From CAXBBB01 sp963841855 (GTDB lineage Bacteria; Bacteroidota; Rhodothermia; Rhodothermales; BA12): a DNA stretch of 64,000 bases. Each line of letters opens with the position of its first letter. Position 1 is the stretch's first letter. A program made the translations under genes and the position numbers. The stretch spans positions 248,001 through 312,000 of the forward strand of contig CAWJEJ010000003.1 in the NCBI GenBank assembly GCA_963841855.1. Reading direction: 5' to 3'. Below, one piece after another: positions 36,675 to 43,842 of the stretch. Under the pieces are notes generated by a model. That model was not told the DNA's origin and searched no databases. It worked only from the letters and a program-made list of their open reading frames with translations.

Positions 36675-36709
36675 AAACCTGTCAGGTCTCAGAGACCTGA
36701 CAGGTTTTT
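36675..36709 (+). terminator. Palindromic terminator (CCTGACAGG family, copy 2)
   Basis: Arms AAACCTGTCAGGTCT (36675-36689) and its complement (36693-36707) close a 3-base loop, followed by TTTTT. It differs from copy 1 at 20312 by a paired A-T to T-A swap in each arm, so the stem is preserved. It lies between the PH-like gene and the DUF368 gene. Confidence 0.8.
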
Positions 36710-36727
36710 GCTTTTACGCCTCTGTCT

Positions 36728-37675
36728 ATGCGCCTCGTCACGCACTTTCTCCAAGGCCTGCTCATGGGCGGCGCCGACATCATCCCTGGCGTCAGCGGCG
36801 GCACGATGGCGCTCATCGTCGGCATCTACGCGCGCTTGATCGGCGCGATCAGCGACGGAGTCTCGGCGATTTTGCTGCTGCTGCGCGGGCGCTTCGGTGA
36901 CGCGTGGGCGGCGCTCCGAGAGCTGCCGTGGAGCCTGCTGCTGCCCCTCGTCGTGGGCATCGGGCTGGCGATCGGGCTTGGGTCGCTGTTCATTCCGCAC
37001 CTGCTCGAAACGTACCCGGTCGAGTGCCGCGCCGTCTTCTTCGGGCTGGTCGCCGCGTCTCTGGTGATTCCGTGGAACGAGCGGCATCAGCACAAGAACG
37101 CGCACTATGCCATCGCCTTGGTCGCCGCCGTCGTCGCGTTTCTGCTCGTCGGCCTGCCGCGTTCGGGCGATGCCGCCGATCCCAGCGCGCTGCGCATTTT
37201 CGCGACGGCGTCGGTCGCCATCAACGCGATGATCTTGCCGGGCGTCAGCGGCGCGTTTTTGCTCGAAGTGCTCGGCCTCTACACGACCACGCTCGACGCG
37301 CTGCGCAGCCTCGACCTGGGATACATCGCCATCTTCGCGCTCGGAGCGGCGACCGGACTAGGCGCGTTCGCCAAACTGCTCGGCTGGCTGCTCGACCATC
37401 ACCACGACCTGACGATGGCCGTCTTGGTCGGCCTTCTGGCTGGATCGCTGCGTGCGCTGTGGCCATGGGTCGCCTACATCGAGCACGTCAAAGTCGAGGA
37501 AGCGCTCGAAGTGATTGAACGTATCCCGGACCCGTCGCGCCTGCTCGCTCCCGGCCCGGACTGGCCGATTGCGCTGGGGTTGGCACTAGCCGGTTTCGCC
37601 TTCGTGACCGCTCTGGCGTGGTTCGGCCGCAAGCGCATCCTGACCGGCGACGAGAAGCTGGCTGACGAGATTTAG
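36728..37675 (+). CDS. DUF368 undecaprenyl-phosphate translocase (PopT type)
   Basis: The 315-residue polytopic membrane protein begins with the family signature GLLMGGADIIPGVSGGTMALIVGIY. A repeat of it, INAMILPGVSGAFLLEVLGLY, lies near residue 165, as expected for inverted-repeat transporters. DUF368 proteins were shown to recycle undecaprenyl phosphate across the cytoplasmic membrane for envelope synthesis (PopT). About eight helices are visible. Its gene is followed after two bases by a gene of unknown function, so the pair is probably an operon. Confidence 0.9.
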   Translation: MRLVTHFLQGLLMGGADIIPGVSGGTMALIVGIYARLIGAISDGVSAILLLLRGRFGDAWAALRELPWSLLLPLVVGIGLAIGLGSLFIPHLLETYPVECRAVFFGLVAASLVIPWNERHQHKNAHYAIALVAAVVAFLLVGLPRSGDAADPSALRIFATASVAINAMILPGVSGAFLLEVLGLYTTTLDALRSLDLGYIAIFALGAATGLGAFAKLLGWLLDHHHDLTMAVLVGLLAGSLRALWPWVAYIEHVKVEEALEVIERIPDPSRLLAPGPDWPIALGLALAGFAFVTALAWFGRKRILTGDEKLADEI

Positions 37676-37677
37676 CC

Positions 37678-38478
37678 ATGATCAAGCCAACGACCACGGC
37701 GCACGCAAATCCCAGTGACCGGCTGATTCGGACGTTTGCCTCCCTCACGTTCGGAGCGCTCACGATTCGGATCGACCGGGGGCGCTGGATGGACTTCGGG
37801 TTTGACGGTCTGGTGCTGCACGTGTCGCCGCCCTATCTCTACTCGGCGCACTCGCCGATCTCGCATCTGCTCGGGCAGTACCTGCGCCCGCGCGATACGG
37901 GTTTGCCACCGCTCGACCAGTCCGCTCGACCACTTTTCGTCCCGGACGAGTCGTTTCCCGCTTTGGCCCTCACCCCGTCGCGAACGGCGACGCTGCTCGA
38001 GGCACCGCTCTCCAACGCGGCGCTGAGCCACATCGCGTTGTATCAGGAAGGTGGAGCGGCCCGAAGCGATCCATCTCCTCACTGGCTAGCGGCTACCTCG
38101 TGGCCGCGCCACACGTCGTGGACTGACACGCACCGCCGAGAGTACGCGGGAGATGCGCGTGTGCGCCATCAGGAACTGGTCGGCAAACCGATTCAGGCGG
38201 TCGACGTGCCGCTCGCTGATGCCCTCCACAAACTGACGGCTGAGGCAGGCTGCCGCACGGTCGGGCTGACCAAAGCACACGGGCAGTCGAGCGTCGCACT
38301 GCTGAGCGGCCTGCGCCTGTTTGCCTGGTGCCACCCCACCGTCGAAGCCACGCTTATCGTCTATCATCCAGACGAGGCCGAGGTGATCAGCCTGGTGCGG
38401 CAGTTGCACGTGCTCCACGCCGAGCTTCCGTTCTGGAAGAGCGAGGGGCGGCGAGATAGATCCCGTGACTTTGGCTAA
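37678..38478 (+). CDS. Hypothetical protein in operon with DUF368 gene
   Basis: This 266-residue soluble protein is not recognised. It has no signal peptide or membrane helix and is rich in H, S, P and R. Notable parts are LTIRIDRGRWMDFGFDGLVLHV near the N-terminus, GDARVRHQELVGKPIQAVDV, and a C-terminal HPDEAEVISLVRQLHVLHAEL. The ATG lies 2 bases after the stop of the translocase gene. The last 4 bases overlap the convergent ABC ATPase gene. A link to envelope lipid recycling is only suggested by position. Confidence 0.65.
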   Translation: MIKPTTTAHANPSDRLIRTFASLTFGALTIRIDRGRWMDFGFDGLVLHVSPPYLYSAHSPISHLLGQYLRPRDTGLPPLDQSARPLFVPDESFPALALTPSRTATLLEAPLSNAALSHIALYQEGGAARSDPSPHWLAATSWPRHTSWTDTHRREYAGDARVRHQELVGKPIQAVDVPLADALHKLTAEAGCRTVGLTKAHGQSSVALLSGLRLFAWCHPTVEATLIVYHPDEAEVISLVRQLHVLHAELPFWKSEGRRDRSRDFG

Positions 38479-39233
38479 ACCGCCGCCCGAGCCAGCGTCG
38501 GCTCGTCGACGCGCACGTCGCTTTCGACCAGTCCGTCGCGCAGGCGCACGATGCGTCGGGCGTGCTGGGCGATGTCCTCTTCATGCGTGACCACGAGCAG
38601 CGTGTTGCCCTTGCGGTAGAGTTCTTCGAAGAGCAGCATGATCTCCTCGCTCGTCTTGGTGTCGAGGTTACCCGTCGGCTCGTCGGCGAGGAGGATCGAC
38701 GGATCGTTGACCAGTGCCCTTGCCACGGCGACGCGCTGGCGCTGGCCGCCCGAGAGTTCGTTGGGTTTGTGCGTCAGCCGGTCGCCCAGGCCGACGTTGG
38801 TCAGCACCTGAGCGGCACGCTCGTTGCGGTCGCGCGGCGAGACTCCGGCGTAGACCAGAGGCAGTGCGACGTTTTTCAAGCAGTCGACGCGCGGAAGCAG
38901 GTTGAAGGTCTGGAAGACGAAGCCGATTTCCTCGTTGCGGACCGTCGCCAACTCGTCGTCCGTCATGTGGCTCACGTCGCGCTCGTTCAGGACGTAGGTG
39001 CCGCCCGTTGGCGTGTCGAGGCAGCCCAGGATGTTCATCATCGTCGACTTGCCGCTGCCCGACGGCCCCATGATGGCGACGTATTCGCCCGCTTCGATCT
39101 CCAAGTCGACGCCTGCCAGCGCGTGGACTTTCTCGGCGCCCATCTGGTACATCTTCTGGATATCGTGTAGACGAATCAGCGCGCCACGATTGGCGGGGGC
39201 GGGTGCGTAGGGCAGCGGAGCGGTGTCGGTCAT
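38475..39233 (-). CDS. MacB/LolD-type ABC transporter ATP-binding protein
   Basis: The 252-residue ATPase has Walker A GPSGSGKSTMMN, the Q-loop VFQTFNLLPR, signature LSGGQRQRVAVARAL, Walker B ILLADEPTGNLD and the H-loop VVTHEED. The segment YVLNERDVSHMTDDELATVRN after the Walker A marks the MacB/LolD/FtsE group, which drives extrusion or lipoprotein release through FtsX-like permeases. No permease gene is adjacent. A MacA-like adaptor and TolC-like channel lie 1.7 kb upstream on the same strand, suggesting a shared efflux role. Confidence 0.92.
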   Translation of the reverse strand: MTDTAPLPYAPAPANRGALIRLHDIQKMYQMGAEKVHALAGVDLEIEAGEYVAIMGPSGSGKSTMMNILGCLDTPTGGTYVLNERDVSHMTDDELATVRNEEIGFVFQTFNLLPRVDCLKNVALPLVYAGVSPRDRNERAAQVLTNVGLGDRLTHKPNELSGGQRQRVAVARALVNDPSILLADEPTGNLDTKTSEEIMLLFEELYRKGNTLLVVTHEEDIAQHARRIVRLRDGLVESDVRVDEPTLARAAV

Positions 39234-39283
39234 CGGGCGGATGCGGTCGGGGATTCATGCCCTACGACGAGCGCGCGCCGAGG

Positions 39284-40201
39284 TTACGCCGCATCGCTCG
39301 CAGACGCGTGGCCGCCGATCAACCGGTCGGCCAGATCGACGATGGCGTCGTGCATCGCTAGTTGGGCTAGCCAGCGCGTCGGGATCGCTGATACGCCATA
39401 GTGGGCACCTGCGAGTTGGCCGCAGATGGCGGCGGTCGTGTCGGCGTCGTCGCCCAGGTTAGCGGCCATCAGGACGGCGTCTCGGAACGTGTCGGTGCGG
39501 GCGAAGCACCAGAGTGCGGCTTCGAGGCTGGGCACGACGTAGCCGGTGCCCTCGATTTCGACGGCGATCTTGTCGAGATAGGCGCCGCTTGCGATGGACT
39601 GGATTTGGGGAGAGCCGGAAAAGTCAGAGTCGGTCAGCAGATCGGCTTTGTCGGCTCCGCCCAGCGCGCGGACGAGCAGCCGGCTCAGCAACCGGCACGC
39701 GTCGACGGCTTCGGGCGCCCCATGCGTCGTGCGCGAGCTTTCGGCGGCCATCTGCTCGGCAGCGTCGGCATCCGGCGCGCACCACAGCGCGACCGGCGCC
39801 AGCCGCATGATGCTGCCGTTGCCCGCCGAGTACGGATCCGTCGAACCGGCGAAGGGATCATCGGTCTGCCCAAACCGCGTCAGCGCGTCGCGGACCGTGT
39901 TGCCGATGTCGAAGCAGTCGCCGGTCGGGCTCAGGTAGCCGTCGCGCCACCAGCGGACGTAGCGCTCCATCTGATCGCGCGCGTCGAACCCGCCCCTTTC
40001 GACCAAACTTGTCGCCAGGCAGAGCGCCATCGACGTGTCGTCGGTCCACTGCCCCGGCTCTAACCCGAACGGCCCGCCGCCGACCATGTCGGTCAGAGGT
40101 TCGAACGTGCCGCGCGGCATGAACTCGACGGTCGTCCCAATGGCATCGCCCGTCGCCAAACCCAATAGACAGCCGCGTGATTGATCGGACGAGGACGGCA
40201 T
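39284..40201 (-). CDS. ADP-ribosylglycohydrolase family protein
   Basis: The 305-residue protein has the di-metal motifs of the DraG/ARH family: GLATGDAIGTTVEF near residue 14, QWTDDTSMAL at 51-60, and NLGDDADTTAAICGQLAGA starting at residue 248. The order S-A-G-N-G-S-I-M-R-L-A-P is also typical. These enzymes remove ADP-ribose from proteins or small molecules, for example DraG reversal of nitrogenase modification. No ADP-ribosyltransferase gene is nearby, so its substrate is unknown. It sits 50 bases upstream of the ABC ATPase gene on the same strand. Confidence 0.9.
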   Translation of the reverse strand: MPSSSDQSRGCLLGLATGDAIGTTVEFMPRGTFEPLTDMVGGGPFGLEPGQWTDDTSMALCLATSLVERGGFDARDQMERYVRWWRDGYLSPTGDCFDIGNTVRDALTRFGQTDDPFAGSTDPYSAGNGSIMRLAPVALWCAPDADAAEQMAAESSRTTHGAPEAVDACRLLSRLLVRALGGADKADLLTDSDFSGSPQIQSIASGAYLDKIAVEIEGTGYVVPSLEAALWCFARTDTFRDAVLMAANLGDDADTTAAICGQLAGAHYGVSAIPTRWLAQLAMHDAIVDLADRLIGGHASASDAA

Positions 40202-40392
40202 GGCGGGCTATGGATTGATCGGCGCGAAGGAGGTGCTGGGCAACGTACGGCGTCGACCCGAAGAGGGCAGTGCAGCACCGGTATAGAGTCGCGCTTTGGG
40301 CTGGTCCACATGCAGCGACTGCGTGCGACGCCAGCGGACGAGTGCTTTAGCGTTCATCCCTGTCGCGCACATCAGGCACCGCCCGAAGTCTG

Positions 40393-40781
40393 ATGGCGAT
40401 GTCGGGCCGGTTCGATGAGGCTGTGACCTACCGCCGCCGCGCCTTTGAGATCGGCGAAAGGCGCTGGGAGCGGACGCCCCCGAAGTCGCCCACGCGCAGG
40501 CCGAACTGGCCGCTGTCGTGCGGGATGCGGGGCGACCTGCCGAAGCGTTGGAGTTGGCGAACGAGGCAGCCGCCACGCTGCGCGTCACACGCGGCGTGCA
40601 CTATCAGACCGCTATGGCGATCCGGCGGCAAGCCCAGGCGCTCGGCGACCTCGGGCGTCGCAGCGAAGCGCTCGTCCTGGCACGCGAAGCCCGAGCGATG
40701 GCGTACGAAGCGTTCGGAGAAGGGCACCGACAGTTGGGCATGTTCGACGGACTCGTCGCGGATTTGGAAGCTAGCGAGTAA
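40393..40781 (+). pseudogene. TPR protein remnant, frameshifted
   Basis: The first frame reads MAMSGRFDEAVTYRRRAFEIGERRWE. Near 40470 the sequence continues in another frame as ADAPEVAHAQAELAAVVRDA and GRPAEALELANEAAATLRV, ending in GEGHRQLGMFDGLVADLEASE at TAG 40779-40781. These are tetratricopeptide helices of the type seen at the ends of serine/threonine kinases or regulators. The upstream part of such a gene is absent, and a frameshift breaks what is left. Confidence 0.55.
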
Positions 40782-40837
40782 CTCTCCGTTCGCCAGCGCC
40801 GTCCGGGTGGACACGCATACGGCGCTGGGGCGAAGAG

Positions 40838-40872
40838 AAAAAGCGGACAGCCCTGCCAGAGCTGTCCGCTTT
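40838..40872 (-). terminator. Terminator after the MacA-like gene
   Basis: AAAGCGGACAGC (40840-40851) pairs perfectly with GCTGTCCGCTTT (40861-40872) around a 9-base loop. Read on the minus strand it is followed by a T-run and lies 24 bases after the stop of the adaptor gene. Confidence 0.8.
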
Positions 40873-40895
40873 AGAGCGCCGAATAGGCGAGGAGA

Positions 40896-42233
40896 TCAGC
40901 TTTCGTCGGCGGTGTCGAAGCGGTTACGCTCTTTGACGACGACGCTCATGTCGGGACGCAGCGTGCGGCTGAGCGCGCTGAACGGCCCGGTCACGACGCG
41001 CGCCGTGTCGCTGACACCGCTGCGGATGTGGATGTGCGTCGCGTCGGCGATGCCGGTCGTAACTTCGAGCATGCGCGCCTTTCCGCCTTCGACGACGAAC
41101 ACGACTTTGCGCAGGTCCTCACCACTCGGCGTCGGGGCGCCCTTGGTCGTGTCGCGGCGGACCTTGTTGAAGTCGCGCGCCGTGACCGCGCCGATCGGCA
41201 CGGCAATCACGCTCTGAGCCGTCTGGGTGAACACGTCGACCGTTCCGCTCATGCCAGGGCGAAGCTGCACGTCGCCGCCGGGGATGACGACTTCGGGCTG
41301 CGCGACCGCTGTCGTGATGCCGCCGGGCGAAGGCATGCCGACTCCCAGCACGCGCACTTTGACCAGGAAGTTGGTTACCTGATCGGTCCCGCCCGCGTTG
41401 AGCCGGGCGCTGTTGGCGATCTCGGTCACGACGCCCCGCATCGGCACGTCCGGGTAGGCGTCGACTTCGACCAGCGCGCTGTCTCCGAGCGTCACGTTGA
41501 CGATGTCGTTCTCGTTGACGCCGACCTCGATCTCCATCCGCTCCAGTTGGGCGATGCGGAGCAGTTCCGTTCCGGCCATCTGGCTCGTCCCGACGACGCG
41601 CTCGCCCAGTTCGACGTTGAGCTGGCTGACGGTCCCGCTCATCGGCGCGACGATGGTCGTGTTGGCCAGTTGCTCGCGCGATTCGCGCAAACGGGCTTCG
41701 GCAGACTGAACCGAAAACCTCGCGCCCTGCACCTGCGCTTCGGCGACCTGCACCTGTGTCTGCGCGCGCTCCAACTCGGCCGCTGCGATCAGATCCTGCG
41801 CCGCCAGCGCCTCGTTGCGCGCCAGTTCCTGCTGCGCGTTGAGCAGGTTGGCCTCGCTCTGGCTCTGGCTCGCCCGCGACTGCAGCAGCCCGGCTTGCAA
41901 CTGCTCGACCTGTGCCTGGATGATGTCCGGCCGGATGCGGATGAGTATGTCGCCTGCCTGAACCGCATCGCCTTCGGCCACGCGCAAGTCGATGATTTCG
42001 CCCGACACTTCGGGACTGATCTTGACTTCGGTCTCGGGCTGAATCCGCCCCGACGCCGTCACGACCTGCGTGATCGTCCGCCGCTCGGCGACTTCGGCGT
42101 TGACTTCGGTGCCGCTCGGTCCGCCGCCCAGTAGGCTGGCCGCGACGATGGCGAGAATCACCAGCAGCCCGAGCACGCCCAGGCCGATGTAGAGCTTCTT
42201 GTTGGAGTTTTTCCGGGCGGGGATCTGCGCCAT
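40896..42233 (-). CDS. MacA/HlyD-family periplasmic adaptor
   Basis: The 445-residue protein has a single N-terminal membrane helix (about 13-34, KLYIGLGVLGLLVILAIVAASLL). A split lipoyl domain (EVKISPEVSGEIIDLRVAEGDAVQAGDILIRI ... IVAPMSGTVSQLNVELGERV) flanks a long coiled coil (about 105-190, rich in Q, A, E and S). Beta-barrel and membrane-proximal domains follow. It would link an inner-membrane pump to the TolC-like channel encoded immediately upstream (40 bases). The pump is probably ABC-type, given the MacB-like ATPase nearby. A terminator closes the operon. Confidence 0.92.
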   Translation of the reverse strand: MAQIPARKNSNKKLYIGLGVLGLLVILAIVAASLLGGGPSGTEVNAEVAERRTITQVVTASGRIQPETEVKISPEVSGEIIDLRVAEGDAVQAGDILIRIRPDIIQAQVEQLQAGLLQSRASQSQSEANLLNAQQELARNEALAAQDLIAAAELERAQTQVQVAEAQVQGARFSVQSAEARLRESREQLANTTIVAPMSGTVSQLNVELGERVVGTSQMAGTELLRIAQLERMEIEVGVNENDIVNVTLGDSALVEVDAYPDVPMRGVVTEIANSARLNAGGTDQVTNFLVKVRVLGVGMPSPGGITTAVAQPEVVIPGGDVQLRPGMSGTVDVFTQTAQSVIAVPIGAVTARDFNKVRRDTTKGAPTPSGEDLRKVVFVVEGGKARMLEVTTGIADATHIHIRSGVSDTARVVTGPFSALSRTLRPDMSVVVKERNRFDTADES

Positions 42234-42273
42234 AATGAGTGATGAGAAAGGGGAAGAGGACGCGCGGGTGCGC

Positions 42274-43689
42274 TTAGTCGAACGAGAGTTGGTCGGCGTC
42301 GATCGTGCCGGTATAGTAGTCGATCAGCTTCTCCTGGAAGACGAAGCGGTATTGCGCGCTGACTAGGTTGCTCTGCGCGTTGGTGAGCAGCGTTTGGTTT
42401 TGCTGCACGTCGAAGAGCGTTCCAGCGCCCGCCGCGTAGCGCATCTCGGCGGCCTGAAACGACTGCTGAGCCGCTTCGACCTGAACGCGCGAGAACGTCA
42501 CCTGCGCCGCCGCCGCTCTATAGTCGAGAATGGCCTGGCGCACCTGCGTCGCGATCTGCTGCTGCTGATCCTCCAGGTTGAGCTGCGCCGTCTGCGCCTG
42601 GATGCGCGCGCGCTGGACCGAGTTGCGCGTCCGGTTGGCGTCGAAGAGCGGCATCGACACCGCCAGCCCCACGCTTCCGCCGCGCTGCTGATCTAGCTGG
42701 TCGAAGAGCGCCGTGCGCTCGGTCTGCGGGCGGTTGGTAACCGGGTCGAGGATGGGAATGCCGCTGCCGTCGAGCACGATCGCGCGCGACGCGCTCGTCC
42801 ACGACGTGCCGTAGCTGGCCGACGCCGACACGCGCGGCAGACGCCCCGCCCTGGCGATCGACGCCGACAAGCTCGCCGATTCGATGTCGGCTTCGAGAGC
42901 GTCCAGATCGGCCCTGCGCTCATACGCCGTCTCGATCAGCCCGCGCAGATCGTAGCTCTCCACTTCGAGCGCTTCAGCCGACAGATCGGGCAGTTCGGGA
43001 ATGACGAAGCTATAGTCGGCAAATGGGTCGAGCTGGAGCAGCTGGATCAGGTTGGCCTCGGCGAGTTGCACGTCACGCTGCGCCGTCACGACGCTCAATC
43101 GCGCCTGCGCCACCTGCGCCTGCTGCTGAAACACCTCGGATGCCGGCCGCACGCCGCCCGCGATCAGCCCTTCGACCTGTTCGAGCAGCCGCACCTGCTG
43201 GGCGAGCGCGACCTGCTGCACGTCCACCTGCTCGCGCGACGAGATGACGTTGAGAAACTGCGTCGCCACCTGGAATACCAGGTCCTGCTCGACGCGCTCC
43301 AGGCCCAGTTGCCCGGCCCGCAGCCCGACGCGCGCCTGCGCCACCTGAGCGCGGCGGCTCCCGTCGAAGATCGTGTAGCCGACGCTGGCGCCGACGCTGG
43401 CGCTTTCGATCGTCTCGTTGTTGAGTTGCCCCGTCACCTGGTCGAACGAGCGGCCGTAGCTCTGCCGCGCCGAAGTCGACGCGCTCACGTCGGGCAGGTA
43501 GCCGTTGCGCGCGTCCGAGATGGCGATCTCGTTGAACCGGTTGCTGATCTGGGCGCGGCGCAGCGCCGTGCTCTGCCGCTGCGCGATGTCGACGGCGTCG
43601 ACGAGCGTGATCGTGCGCGTGGTGACGGGCGTCTCCTGCGCCCAAGCGGTCGGCGCGACGAGGAGAAGGATAAAGAGGAGGCGAATCAT
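42274..43689 (-). CDS. TolC-family outer membrane channel
   Basis: The 471-residue protein has a signal peptide (MIRLLFILLLVAPTAWAQ) and two copies of the outer membrane efflux repeat (about 30-230 and 260-455). Each has long amphipathic helices (LDLVDAVDIAQRQSTALRRA-like start, then ANLIQLLQLDPFADY; and RGGSVGLAVSMPLFDANRTRNS, RYAAGAGTLFDVQQNQT). The N-P-Y-like turn and YRFVFQEKLIDYYTG near the C-terminus are also familiar. It forms the trimeric exit duct for the adaptor encoded 40 bases downstream. The ATG at 43689 opens the signal peptide. Confidence 0.93.
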   Translation of the reverse strand: MIRLLFILLLVAPTAWAQETPVTTRTITLVDAVDIAQRQSTALRRAQISNRFNEIAISDARNGYLPDVSASTSARQSYGRSFDQVTGQLNNETIESASVGASVGYTIFDGSRRAQVAQARVGLRAGQLGLERVEQDLVFQVATQFLNVISSREQVDVQQVALAQQVRLLEQVEGLIAGGVRPASEVFQQQAQVAQARLSVVTAQRDVQLAEANLIQLLQLDPFADYSFVIPELPDLSAEALEVESYDLRGLIETAYERRADLDALEADIESASLSASIARAGRLPRVSASASYGTSWTSASRAIVLDGSGIPILDPVTNRPQTERTALFDQLDQQRGGSVGLAVSMPLFDANRTRNSVQRARIQAQTAQLNLEDQQQQIATQVRQAILDYRAAAAQVTFSRVQVEAAQQSFQAAEMRYAAGAGTLFDVQQNQTLLTNAQSNLVSAQYRFVFQEKLIDYYTGTIDADQLSFD

Positions 43690-43842
43690 CGGATGCGGTT
43701 CGTGAATGGGCGGAAGCGTTGGCAGAAGGCAACCGCTGTGCCCTGCCCGCTCAGCCGAGCCAGTGTGGGTGAGCACGCGGTCGCTGTACGGAGGCGGACA
43801 GGTCGTGTTACACCAGCGGACACTTTGGTTGGCAAGGAGCAT

